A DNA stretch of 64,000 nucleotides from Elysia crispata (GCA_033675545.1 JAWDGP010001105.1:737001-801000); one strand, 5' to 3'. Counted from the stretch's first letter, positions 12,483 to 24,267 are shown. The notes: generated by a model not told the origin, from the sequence alone. Program-made: numbers and translations.

Positions 12483-12490
12483 TATAAATA
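12483..12490 (+). promoter_or_regulatory. TATA-like box, enzyme copy 1
   Basis: TATAAATA lies 109 bases upstream of the start codon. Copy 2 reads GTAAATAC at the matching place, so this box is weaker or lost there. The 80 bases between box and ATG are nearly identical in both copies. Confidence 0.4.
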
Positions 12491-12598
12491 AGCTTCTTGA
12501 TTCACTTCGCTTTACCACTTAATATGCTTCCGGACTCGTGTCCAGGACTTACTGGGTTCAAGACCGTCAGACCCTAGCAACGCAACGAAAGAGACGCC

Positions 12599-13764
12599 AT
12601 GGCTACGTGCGGTATCTCGAACAGTACAACGCTTATCGAGCGTCTCTTACACTGGCGGGACACCGATGGAGACACTGACGCCTTCGTCTTCTATGACAGC
12701 GGCATGAAACGTTCATCACTCACGAGGAAGGAGTTGGTCGACCTTGCCTCCAAGTAAGTGCAGTGACAGTTTTAAAAATTGAAAATTTTAAAATGGAAAT
12801 TGCTGAAAGTTATTCGAGCAATTCACAATAATGCAGGCTGAGCAGAACGTAAACAAGATGATATAATTATTACATAGAAAGCTAAAGAATTATGAAGTGT
12901 TTACAAATCATGTTTTCTATAATTTTTTTTATTATAAAAGGCAACTTAGTTTTCATTTTGCCCTGCCTCCTCTAAAACCACTCAATGTACAGTGATGAAG
13001 TTTACTGAATTTTAATCAGTCGGGATCAGCGTCCCACACGGTTAAAAAAAAAATTTAAAAAAATAAAGAAAAGTTTTGGATTTAATCTAAAAATGCTCTT
13101 GAAATTTCATTATATATTTATTGTAATTTAAATAATTTATCATAATCGTTTGCCAAGTTTGTCATGATGAACCAAGCAATATTTAAAATTTTAAATGACG
13201 GATTTTAATTTACAAATGTAAGCATAATTATGAAAAAGAAAAACCATGTAATTTTGCTTCAAAGAGCGAGAAATTAAAATTAAAAAAAAACATTTGGAAT
13301 TTGAGCCACTCCAGCGGGAAAACATGCCATTTCACGCTGTTCTGTACAAGAAAGTAGTACCGGGGTAGTGATTTGATTGGTCAGTATGTCGTCGCTTTTT
13401 TTTTTTTTTTTTTTTGGCCCGAGCATCGGTTACGGAAACACCACCTCTGCTTCTTTTGCACGCGTTTTATGCTTCTAAGTCTACGCTGTTTTTATATTGA
13501 AGATATTGACCAGATCCACCAATTATCAACCATTCAAGTTCAGCCACTTCATTAACTCGCCACTCTTAATTTGTCTTGCATGAGTAAAAAGCCTAAGCCT
13601 ACAGATTTTGACTAGATTAAGATCTAGAAAAAATTATAAGCCTTAGCAGCCTAGGATAACCCTATTAAAAAAAAACTGCGGGCTTTAATTTTTTTCCTCT
13701 CCAATATTGTCAGAGCAGTAGCACGTTTTTTGTTTGCTTTTTGTTTGTTTGTTCGTATTTTGTG

Positions 13765-13800
<36 letters not shown>

Positions 13801-15506
13801 TAGAGCACTTTGTTCGTATTTTGTGTTTTTTTTTTTATTTATTTATTTTTTTTTTTTGTAGAGCACTTTTTCACCATATCAGGTCGAGAGCTACATTGTA
13901 TCGGCAATGGGTCTTCAACACCACATTAAGGTCTCGGTGGGGAGATAAAGTGAAAAGGAGGCTGCTTTTGCAGTTAAATTGAGTTCCCTATTCACTTGAG
14001 ATCTCTCCTTCATTTAAAGAAAGTCTTCATCACAGTGTGAGAAAAATTACAATGTCTCCAGGTTCTATATATTTTAAAACTGTTCTATGAGTGGCTCTGG
14101 AGAAGAATATGTCTTTTACCGTTGTACAGTTTGCTCTTCAGCGATGCAGTGGTATGGCTCTGAAGGAAATAATTATATGTTATTGTTGTAAAATTTGCAT
14201 TTCTTTATTGTAGTAGTCTTCTCCATTTATTGATTGTTGTAAAGTGTGCTTCTCGTCAGATCAGCTGTATGGCTCTGAATGATATAAGTCTGTTATTTTT
14301 TGTTTAAGTTTGCATTTCTTCAATGTAGTTATCTTCCTCACCTGTTCATTTGAACGGGCAATCATTCTTGTACCTTATATATTAAGCAGTTAACATTTAA
14401 TTGTAGATATTTGTGAAAGATTTTGGCTGATCTGCTGGATTTCTAGCGAGGTTTTGGGTGGCTTCAATTGCTTTTCGAGCAAATTTGATATGAATTTATT
14501 CTTTTTACAGTTTTTATTTGTAGGGAAAGAAAGTTTAAAATGCAAGCAAGTATGGACACTCGGGGTGACTATAACCATTGTGGGATAGGTACCTTTGGTT
14601 TATTGATAAAACAATGATAATAGTATTTCATAGTTAATAGTTTTATTAATCGCGTTAATAGTTTTATTAATCGCTTTATTCCTCCGTTAATTCCCCTCAT
14701 TACTTCTTTAAGTCCACCTTTTCTCGTCATTAAGTCTTGAGGTAAAGGTATAAAGTTGTACTCAATGATCCCCAGCAATCATGAGTCAACGTGTGCAAGA
14801 GTGGGAGCGGAAACGCTTGGGAAACCCCCGACATCAAAACCGAATGAATCGGCTCAGTTACGCATTAGATACGTCAGTAGGAGGATCGTACCCACCAGAA
14901 GACAATGCCAGAATTGGTCCCAAGTCCCCATCCTTCCATATGAGTCACCAATGACGCCCGCAATTAAATTGTGCATCATATACTAACTTTAGAGTGGAGT
15001 CCAACACGTAGTAGGCCCTCCGTAAATTACATAAAAAGGGGTATCTCTCAAACTAACTTTACATTCGACCATCTAACGAACGACCGTCAGTTTGACCAAC
15101 ATCCAGAGGCAGTCGGTGCTGGGGGTATGTCCAAATATGTAATGTAGCACACTTAGTGATCTAGATCTGGTAGCATCTTTGTATTTAGATAATTCATTGC
15201 ATATATCAATAGGATGCTAATCCAAACTCTGGAGGAGATCATTCGACATTTATGCGAACTATTGGCTTTAATTTATTTGATTAAAAGTCTATAAGAATAT
15301 TCCGTTATAGTTTGATTTGTTGGTAAAACAGCCGATGAAGTTCTGACTTTGAGGTTATGCATTTTATATTGTTTTGCTCATTCTCGTGGCTTGAGGTGCC
15401 CTGGAAACTGACATTAGATCGAGAAGTAGAATGAGACCGAGTTTCATTCTTAAAACGGTAACGCGCTGTATTTTGTATATAGAATACAGGCATTAGATGG
15501 ATAGAT

Positions 15507-15584
<78 letters not shown>

Positions 15585-18500
15585 GTAAGAGACGGAAAAA
15601 TAGTATATTCACTAACCTACTTACCAATTTACGTCCGCCTGTTTATCAGTGTATAATTCAATACATTAATGGAGGAATGAGTCCTGTTATGTTGTATTAA
15701 TATTATCCATTATGTTCCTTGTAGTAATTTGTTTCACAGAGCCGTATGGCATTTCTAAACATCACGAAGATAGTACAACTATGTCGCAACTGATTTCATT
15801 ATCATGTGAATATGTTAAGATACATTGCTTATGTCTGTGTTTAATGTTCATCTCAGGAGCCTTTCGGAGTTTTCCTGAGCCTTCCTGTACCTTCTTGTGT
15901 ATTTGCCTTTAATGAATGAATGAATAAAGCTATAGACACTGCCTCCTGCCTTCATTCCATGAAAGATGAGAAGATAGAGAGAGAAAGAACACGGAACCAT
16001 CCAAAATAAGAACCCTAAGCTCTGTCGTTGAGCATTGAAAGCTACCGGGCCATCCCCGCCCCTCCCACAATAGCTTTCACCATCTTTAAGGTTAATCCTG
16101 CTAAATGGGTACTAAAAGTCATGATGTTAATTTCCCTTTACAATGCTCAGTTACGGGTTCTAAGCAACCATATTTATCTTTTCTAAAATGCATATGGGTT
16201 ACAAGTGCATTAATAGGTTTAATGATTTAGGATCCAGACGTCGCATAGAGCCACTATTGCTCTGATTGTGACCCATGTAACGTCAGTATCGGTGCAACTC
16301 ATGTTTGTGGCAGTGAAAGGTGATAAACGTCATCTTCTATTGTTCTCAGACTTTTAAAATTAGTGATGAAACATTTTTTTCTTATTTCAGTTAACAATAT
16401 CTGAAATTGTACTTTTACAAAAAAAAAAAAAAAGTAATTCAAGTTAAACACATGTTTCTTTATCTTTTTTTAAATGATTACTTCAACTTTAAGATGTATT
16501 TATTGCACCTAGGAAAGTCCATCAATATGAATCGTTTTTACAATTTTAGCATCGGTTCACTCCTTGGAGGCTGATGAACTTAGAATTATTTTATTTTCAA
16601 TATTTATGTAAAACAATATTGAATAAATGGCATGTATCTCCAAAACTGTAAAAACATTCTCAGTACAATGATAACATAATATTAAGAGAACTCATTATAT
16701 TTCATCTGAATCGACCACTTGAAATGTGGATGGATATGAAGGTGTTTATTTTTCTTTCAGTAACTTTATTAGAGTTACTCAAGATGTAACTTGAATTGTG
16801 TGGTTTTTTGTAAAGTTTAGAAAAGGATTAATCGCATTTGGCTGACATGATAATTTCTGAGCATTGAAAAGTGTTAAAAAGCATTTGCTGAAGATGGCGC
16901 TATTATATTTGTCTCAACAAAAAGTTCAAAACATTTAAGTATCTCAATAAAACGTGAAGTCCTTGAATGAACATCTTTTAAAACGTTTTTTGCATTATAT
17001 TGGAATTTATGTTGTTAGATGGGCATGTTTTGATAACTCGTTATTGCACACGATTATGTTTTAAATAATTATGATAGGTTTATTCATTTTTACGGTGAAA
17101 ATTAAATATAATAATACCGATCTGTTCTGTTTCATGTCACTTTTGCTGTTTGTTAAAGGAAAATAAGTTACTTTACCAAAAAGTAGTTCGTTCTTGATTC
17201 AAATTCGGAGACCACAATCACACTATTTGCTTTTTGTTTTCTCTGACAGATTTGCTTATATCCTGAAGACCGAAGGTATCGGCTATAAAGATGTTGTGGC
17301 TAACACTCTGTCGAACTGTCTGGAAAGAGCTGTCACTGACATGGGAATCATCCTGGCTGGGGCAGCACCAATCAATGCCATCCCTTCATTGACCAGCGGG
17401 GAGATTTTCTTTTCTTCAGTCAGTAGATCCCAAGCAAAAGCTGTCATTGTCTACCCTAGTGGACCGGAGAACTCCGATTGGGTTTTGATAAAAAGAGGTA
17501 TAGATGAGGCAGCTCCTGACAAAGACATAGCCAGCGGGATGAAGCCAGCTGAAAAGACCACAAAGAAAACATATATAAGCCCACAGGTCCACTCTCAATG
17601 TAAGAGTTTAGTTTTTAGCTATAGGTCGGAAGAAGCGCCGACTTTGACCAAAGCAATACTTGTTTCTCGATCCACTCCGTGGCAGCGACAAGAGCTTTCG
17701 GCGGTACCACACTTTCTGCAATTCCTTCGCAGTCAAGCAGAGCAAAACTCGTATGTGGAAAGAGCGATTGTACCGTCTGATAATGGTTTCTTGTTTACAA
17801 CGACAGGAACGACTGGGATGCAAAAGATCGTGCCAAGATCTCACTCTATATTGCTGAAGATATCACAAGTCATGGGTCAGATGACACCAGGTTCGCTTCC
17901 GTCGATGTTCTACACGACTAAGCTTGGCTGGAACAGTGGTTTCCCTTACATGTTTTACCTGTTTGGGTCATCTCTTGTTATGCTTGATGAATATGAACCA
18001 TTACAAAATTTAGAACATGAGATGGAAAAGTCAGGTCAAAGTGTGCGAGCACTGGGTTTGGTGAAGAGAGACAAAAAAGAGAGGCATAGAGAGAATGGAA
18101 ATCTTGCTGACAAAAAAGGTAGTGATACAAAAAGCGTGGATGACGAAAATAGCCTAGATGAATATGCTGCACTTTATGACAGGTATTGGTGTGTATTGAA
18201 GAAAGAGAGTCTTCGCTTTGCCTACTTAAGTCCGACAGAAATCGATGGCATGGCCACAGCGGCTGAGATAGCTAAATCTCAGAGAAATGGAGATACTCGT
18301 GAAAAGTTATTACTAGTGGTTACTGGTGGCTTACCTATTAAACACAAAATTGTCTCTAGCGCACTCAAAAGCGTCTCTCATGCTATCACTGTCGGCTACG
18401 GGATGACGGAAGTAGGACTGGTCAGCTTCAACATGTTGAAGCGCATTGAGGATTATACCGAGGGCGATTGCGGCCGTCTATTTCATGGGGTCCAATGCAG

Positions 18501-19038
18501 GATAACTGATGACGCCGGCAACATCCTCCCCCCGGGACACACAGGAAACCTAGAGTTCAAGACTGGTAGCATGTTTGAAGGATTTTTAAACAACGTAGAG
18601 AATACTGGAGAAGCTTTTACGCCTGATGGATGGTTTATCAGTGCAGATCTAGGCTTGTTAAAACCTGATGGAACCGTCACGGTCGTCTGCCGTAAAGGCA
18701 ACGTCATTCTTTATAGCTCAGTGGTTGTTTACCCCACAGCCATCGAGATTGTCCTGAGAAAGTGCCATGGTGTCAAGGACGTTGTTGTAGTACCCGTTCC
18801 CGACAAGATCAAGCACCAAAACGTTTGCGCATGCGTCATCAAGGAACCCGGGATTGAGCTCACCGAGGCTGAGGTGCAAAAAAGTATGGATGATCTGTTG
18901 GCTGTACCCCGCGGACCTGAACTTGTGACACCTCATCATGTTCTCTTCGTTGATAGCTTTCCGCTGGTCCAGAACTTAAAGATTGATAGGAAAAAGCTGA
19001 AGAAGATGGCTGCAGAATGTATTTCAAATCTACAGTAA
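12599..19038 (+). CDS. adenylate-forming acyl-CoA synthetase-like enzyme, copy 1
   Basis: Two exons, 12599-12753 and 17250-19038, join in phase (AA|A, Lys) to give 647 residues; the intron is GT-AG. The start is in good context (gacgccATGg). It is an ANL-superfamily enzyme, expected to activate a carboxylic acid with ATP and probably transfer it to CoA. Motifs: P-loop TTTGTTGMQK (about 233-242; family usually TSGTTGxPK), YGMTE (about 434-438), SADLG (usual TGDLG), CRKGN at the hinge (about 531-535; usual GRxDD) and a C-terminal NLKIDRKK with the catalytic Lys (about 629). A charged, poorly conserved linker lies near residues 305-355. There is no peroxisomal C-terminal signal and no obvious membrane segment, so it is probably cytosolic. 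The substrate is not deducible. AATAAA follows at 19089 and 19740. Confidence 0.9.
12920..14380 (+). mobile_element. extra segment 1 in intron of copy 1, repeat family member
   Basis: This stretch is absent from the copy 2 intron. Its right part (about 14030-14375) is made of about three diverged units of roughly 115 bp built around TGGCTCTGAA..TTTGCATTTCTT, ending in TTTGAACGGGCAATCAT. The same sequence occurs inverted at about 24768-25060, and its end also at 25880-25925. Poly-T runs occur at 13394, 13765 and 13827. It behaves like a dispersed element; the class is unknown to me. Confidence 0.6.
14585..16080 (+). mobile_element. extra segment 2 in intron of copy 1, candidate DNA element
   Basis: This 1.5-kb stretch is also missing from copy 2. 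It begins near ATTGTGGGATAG (14575) and ends near TCCCACAATAGC (16066), a short imperfect inverted match, and ACC occurs at both borders. It contains a (GA)n run (15511-15579) and no coding frame. This points to a non-autonomous DNA element, but the ends are too short to be sure. Confidence 0.4.
15511..15579 (+). repeat. (GA)n microsatellite
   Basis: About 34 GA units in an uninterrupted run. Confidence 0.97.
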
Positions 19039-20644
19039 ACACTGTTTCTCCACTTAAAATATGCAGAAAACAGAAGAGAATTATTATGAATAAACAGTAT
19101 CCTCACAAGACAATATTTTGTCATTTTCGTTTTGAATTTGCTGTGTATACAAAAATTGTTGTAATGCTTCTTGATTTTTGTCAGGTGAAACATTCACATT
19201 TTGATCTGCATGGTCTGGATCAGTTGATTTTGTTTTATTGATCCGGACACAATTTTGGTATAGATTGCTAAACATGGAATAGATATGGCATTTTTAGTGA
19301 ATCGGCTATATCTAAACCATGACTCCATACGTTACTGGATAGTAAGAGAGAAAAAATGTTCAAGTTAGTAAAAATATCTCACTTGTGGCTTTTTTTTTTC
19401 TTTTTGGTCAATTCTTATCAAGAGCGTATTGTTGAAATAACAGCATATCTGTTTGATATATCCCCAACGATTTTTAACATCAGATGACATGATTTGATAA
19501 GGAGTCACTGGTACGGAGCAATACTAACCAAATTAAACGTTACCCAATGGAATAGGTCAAAAGAGGTTCTAGGACATCATAATCTTTCAGTAATTGTTTG
19601 ATAATGTTTTAGTGCATGTAATGACTTTGCATAAAAATGTCCTTGTATATATGACATTTAACTTATTCAGTTGAAGAAGAAATTTGTTAAATATTTTTAA
19701 ACTATTTTTTAAAAACGTTGGCATTGTTGATTAAAGTTCAATAAAGGAGATTTTTCTCAAAGATGTTTGAACTTATTTTTTGTGAATTTGAATTGTGAAT
19801 TGCACTCTTTCCCACCCAAAACTTAATACTAGTATTACTACTTTACCAGAATTGTCAATAGAGATAAAGATAAATTATCTGTTTTTTATTCTACACTTGC
19901 ATGCCTCTATTACATGAAATTTCACCCGACAAAAGCGTGTGACAACAATCGGCACAGCGCGGCTTCTTCAGTACTTGTGTCTCTTAAGCTTATCGCTATC
20001 TGGATAAAAAAGGAGAGGAATAGTTCCGTAGCCTACATTAAAAAAAAAACATATGCTAAATCGTTATGAAAAATTGTGATCAACCATTCAGCGTAAGTTT
20101 CTCTGGAATGTTATGTATACTTTTAGTGCGAGGAGAGGGAAGTAAACTTGAGACGATTATTGCAAGATTTTTTTTTTTAAATTGTTTCCCTATAAAAAAT
20201 ATGTCACTCAATGTACGTCAGATTTTCAAACATAATACATCACCCATGTTTCATTTGTATGGATTTACTACTTTCTTCCTGCTAGCCACTCAAGAACAAC
20301 AGTTCGCAATCCCCATGGAATGCTAGTGAGAATATATAACACAATGCATAATTTTAAAGATGCATTATTAGCAATATAATCACGAAAAGAAAATCTCAAA
20401 TACTATGACCCATTTCTTCACATTCTAAATGCAATGGCTTGAAATAAACATATTATTTTTCTTTAAAGCGCAAACTCTGCCAGTTCTTTTCAAAGCCATT
20501 TTTAAGACGTAATAATTAAAAAAAAGCTTTTACCATCCTTTTTACAAGTATTGCAATACAACGGTTACTTCTGGGTCTTAAGTATTTCTTTAGCTGTATG
20601 TAGGTTTTCAAGAGTTGTGATCTAGCCTGTCATAAATATATACA

Positions 20645-20710
<66 letters not shown>
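20645..20710 (+). repeat. (TG)n(TA)n microsatellite
   Basis: About 11 TG units run into about 21 TA units. The TA part is matched by a TA run at 32033-32092 in unit B, so it predates the duplication. Confidence 0.95.
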
Positions 20711-20715
<5 letters not shown>

Positions 20716-21057
20716 ATGAAGGTCTTTATCCTGTACCGGGTATCTTATCTTAATTCTTTTTATTTTCTTTCTACCTGCAGTCAATAATTTTAGGCTGAAG
20801 AAGAGAAGTCTGTTAGATTTTTGGTTCTCTTTTTTCATATTTCAAGTTTGCTCTATTTAGTGGAAAGCAATCATGTCTATGCCTTGAAACTTTTTTTCAG
20901 GTGACCATCATACAGACGATTAAAAGTATGAAATTTCAAAAGAATTCAAAGATTTCTTAAAATATAATGTCTCCTGATGAACAACTAAATAAGCATTGCA
21001 AATTGCATGGAGAAAAAAAAATATGTATAGAGACAAAGACATCAAATGAGGTGAATC

Positions 21058-21914
21058 TATGTAACGCGAAAAATGAGGACCATCTAACTGTGCATCTAAC
21101 AAATTTGGCATTAAGTTGTCAATTGCCCTATAGTTTGGAGGTGTAATATTATTTTTCACCAAAATAGTTTTTTTTTTTTTTAATTAAAGGCAAAAATGTG
21201 ATTATTAATATTATTTTCTTAAAAGAAAAAGGCGATTGTGCGAACTACTTCCTGTAAGCACAGCTTGACAGGGATGACAGGAAGTAAACTATAAGTACGC
21301 AGACGATGTAGGTGGCGGCAGATCTAAAACCGTGTGGAATAGATCTTCATTATGCAGGTTGCAGTGTAAGATGTAAGTAAAGAATCTAAAAATAAGTTGC
21401 TTTCACATAGGTTATAGATCTAGGGTCTAGATATTTACAGCAGCTAGACTCAAATTAGAATGTTAACGTCTACATTTAGATAGACTTAGATTTTACTTTT
21501 AGGCTTAGAATAATAACAATATTTCTGGCCTAAAGGTCTATTAAACATTCCTAATCATATAGATTTAGGTTGAAACAACTACGAGGCTAAGAATTCTCGC
21601 AAGGCAGTACACTTAACGCGAAAATTCACAGCTTTCTAAAAAGCGTTTAAAAGGATCTAAAACTAAAAGCAGATTGGGAAAGAATAGAATGAGTCAATTT
21701 CCTTAATTCCAAAAATTTTGTGTTTAGATTAAGAATTATCGAGATATCTAGATTCTAGGTAAAGATGATTTGGTGGAGGCATATATCTGGATTAAATAAA
21801 TAAGTAAAAGGAAAGACAGCAAGACCATTTATAAGCCTCTTTAAATATACACACACGCATCCCAGCCCCGGCAAATTGACTTCAGGGTCATAGAACAGGA
21901 TTTTCAGATTATAG
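21058..21914 (+). mobile_element. dispersed element, plus-strand copy
   Basis: The unit B sequence runs from TATAGAGACAAAGACAT (32401-32417) straight to TAGTTTTAAACATCC (about 32431), so it lacks this piece. The reverse complement of 42005-42490 matches 21070-21330 and 21745-21790, including GTGCGAACTACTTCCTG, GGCGGCAGATCTAAAACCG and GGTGGAGGCATATATCTGG. It is rich in TAGATCTAG-type words and has no coding frame. The class is unknown. Confidence 0.7.
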
Positions 21915-22261
21915 TTTTAAATATCCTTATGGAAAAAAGATAAAATAGTTTAGTTGAGGAATTTAATGTATTAAATGTTTAGTAATTCGTAACATTGAAT
22001 TTGCAAAAAAGGAAAAAAAGAATTTTGACAGTTTTCTTTTACCAAAAAAATCTTTACTTTGCCCTCGTGGTGACTAGTGTTAGGGGCATCAAAGAAGGTC
22101 GACCATACGGAATTGATCACTTGAAAAGCTGGATTGTAAATTTTGGATACGAATTGACTTAGTCAAAACACTTAATATTTCATATGGTAGAAATGTTTAT
22201 ATTCCTCGCTATGATTATATTATGTTTAATTTGTTTGGACTTTTCTATTCACTGATTTCAG

Positions 22262-22380
22262 AGTATTGTAGCGTTTATGATTAGGCTATAATAAGACAGC
22301 TGGTTGCTAGGGAACTGGCGCTTTTACACGTCGCTGTCTTGTTTTGTTCAAGGGAGAAAATGTTTGAGAATTTATTTACG
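22262..22380 (+). promoter_or_regulatory. conserved non-coding block with X-box-like motif (unit A)
   Basis: The block is over 90% like 33803-33902 by eye, much more than the surrounding DNA. It contains GTTGCTAGGGAAC at 22303-22315, which resembles an RFX-factor X-box, flanked by AGACAGC and GCTGTCT that could pair. Confidence 0.45.
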
Positions 22381-22887
22381 AAGTGTAAATCTGAAGAGAA
22401 AAAAAAACAAGGCCGCTGAAGAGGACTTTGTGAATACAAAAATATATAGTATCAAAGAAAAGCAGAGGTTTGTGGTTTTTTAAACGCAAAAGCAGCTAAA
22501 AGCTTCATGAGAGTTTCACCCATCCGATTTCAACGATGTGTTTCGTGCAAGATATTGCCGGAATAATATAACAGATAAGATGTGACAATAAAACATAAAA
22601 ATGTTGAATATTATCCTAAGAAACTTAAATCGGCTAGTGTTGTCTTGTAACTCCAGTGAAGAACTTCTAGCATCTTTTTACGGATTTTGTTTTTATCGCG
22701 GGAAAAAATTGTAAATTTAAGCCTGACTAGGTACGAACTAAAATAAAATAGTATTTTTCATAGACGGATTGAAAAGACCATGTGGTTATCATTGGAAATA
22801 AACCTATACACGCTCTTTGAATCAATTCTTTTAGTCTTAGTCAGCTCTTGGCCGAGTTAACTTCACCCACCTGACTTTGCCGAGGAT

Positions 22888-22888
<1 letters not shown>

Positions 22889-22982
<94 letters not shown>
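22889..22982 (+). repeat. (GA)n microsatellite at the edge of unit A
   Basis: About 47 GA units; it coincides with the point where similarity between units A and B ends. Confidence 0.97.
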
Positions 22983-22985
<3 letters not shown>

Positions 22986-24267
22986 GTAAAAATAACAGAT
23001 TGTTTTTGCCCTTACCAAAAAATGTACCTTTCTTCGCAAAGTATACCTCCCTTATATGTTTTGTGTATGTGTGTGTGTGTCTTTCAGTTTCACATGCAGA
23101 AGCAGGAAAAGTCGGCTGCTAAATGATCAAGACGAGATTCAAGATTCCCTTGACTGTGGCGCCCAAAGATGTTCTAATAACAGCACTAGATACCACGGTG
23201 TATAAAAGCAAAGTGAGAGTGCTAGGCTGCCGCCATTGCTCTTCCTATGCGCCCCAGCACAGCCCTCGAGCTTACACCACCAAGGCCGACAGCCGTCTGT
23301 TGATATACTTAAGCGACTTCAAAAAATAGCATTGCCGCAACACTTAAGCGCGCTTTCTTTTGAATATGCCTACAGGATTACACTGAAAAAACTACAATGG
23401 CTAAGTTTAACTTCAAAGTGCTTTGTTTGAAAAAAAAAAACAAAAAAAAAAAACCCAACAAAGCCTAATTATACGAATACATAAAGGAGAAAAAAAAGGC
23501 TTTTATACGTGAATCAATGAATGTAAAGTAGTTACTGGTAGTAATAATATAAGATCGAGTAAACAGTTTTAAGCCAAATTGGAAGTTTGAGGGACAACAT
23601 GAAAAAAAAAATTAAGAGAATAAGAGTTTCCAATAACAAGAGTCAAATAAATGAAGCGATTATACGCAATAAGATTTTGCATGATTATGGAGAAAGTAAT
23701 AAAGACATAAATCGTCAAATTGTTAAAAGAAATAAAACAAAACACGACTAAGAAGGAAACACAGAGCCTGCCTTTTAAAGTTTTTTTCCGACATTTGCCA
23801 AAAAATCTTCTGCATTTTATTTCCCTAATCAAAGTCCACCGAAAAGGATAAGTTTGTATCATTTTATCCTCTTCGTTGATTTTGTCATCAAGATTATTCG
23901 TTGGTCACAGTTGGTGCAATAGTTTTCCTGCATTCAGGAGGCGCATTTTGATTATTGTTGATGAAATTGTGTAAATGATGACGAAGATGTGATTTTATTC
24001 ATCAATTTGGGACTGAGCATGATGAGATGGAAAGCTTCTTCACGGGTTCTATGCATCTCAACAACTCCGTGTGATATTCTTTTTTAGCACCCCCCTAACC
24101 CCCTTGTTCTTATTTAAGATCTTGAAATGGGGCTCCATGCAATGACCCTGGTAAAGGGCTGTGATTCGAAGCGCATTTAATGAGTGACTGTACTCTGCGA
24201 CATCTAAATCCTGAAGTGTGGGTGAGGGAAGACATAGCCTGCCAATTAGAGTCATGCAGAAAAGAAA

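Larger units (their letters stand above)
12754..17249 (+). other. intron 1 of enzyme copy 1, with two extra segments
   Basis: The donor is GTAAGT and the acceptor CTCTGACAG. Compared with the 1.47-kb intron of copy 2, this intron contains two additional stretches, about 12920-14380 and 14585-16080. The rest (12754-12915, 14385-14583, 16085-17249) aligns with 27339-28809. Confidence 0.85.
19039..22261 (+). other. 3' flank of enzyme copy 1
   Basis: The first 38 bases after the stop are identical to copy 2; similarity then falls but continues to the end of the unit. Candidate poly(A) signals AATAAA lie at 19089-19094 (only in copy 1) and 19740-19745 (matched by 31333-31338 in copy 2). A TG/TA microsatellite is at 20645-20710. 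An inserted element occupies about 21058-21914. No further gene is seen. Confidence 0.7.
11640..22890 (+). repeat. tandem duplication unit A (contains enzyme gene copy 1)
   Basis: This block is collinear with 25940-34500. Landmarks shared by both are: a 5' block around ATCAAATAAAGTATCCCATC (11728 and 26031), the promoter and exon 1, intron segments, exon 2, a 3' flank with AATAAA, a TA repeat followed by CCTTTATGA (20650-20720 and 32035-32105), an X-box-like block (22262-22380 and 33803-33902) and a closing block TTGGCCGAGTTAACTTCAC (22850) against TTGACCGAGTTAACTTCAC (34462). Unit A is longer because it holds two extra segments in intron 1 and an extra element at about 21058-21914. Confidence 0.9.

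Noticed and set aside
22382-22420. Short ATG frame right after the X-box-like block (MFENLF...)
   Set aside because: The matching place in unit B starts similarly but stops after nine codons and differs in sequence, so it is not a conserved small gene.
22877-23122. 81-codon frame with Arg-Glu repeats
   Set aside because: Translation of the (GA)n microsatellite.
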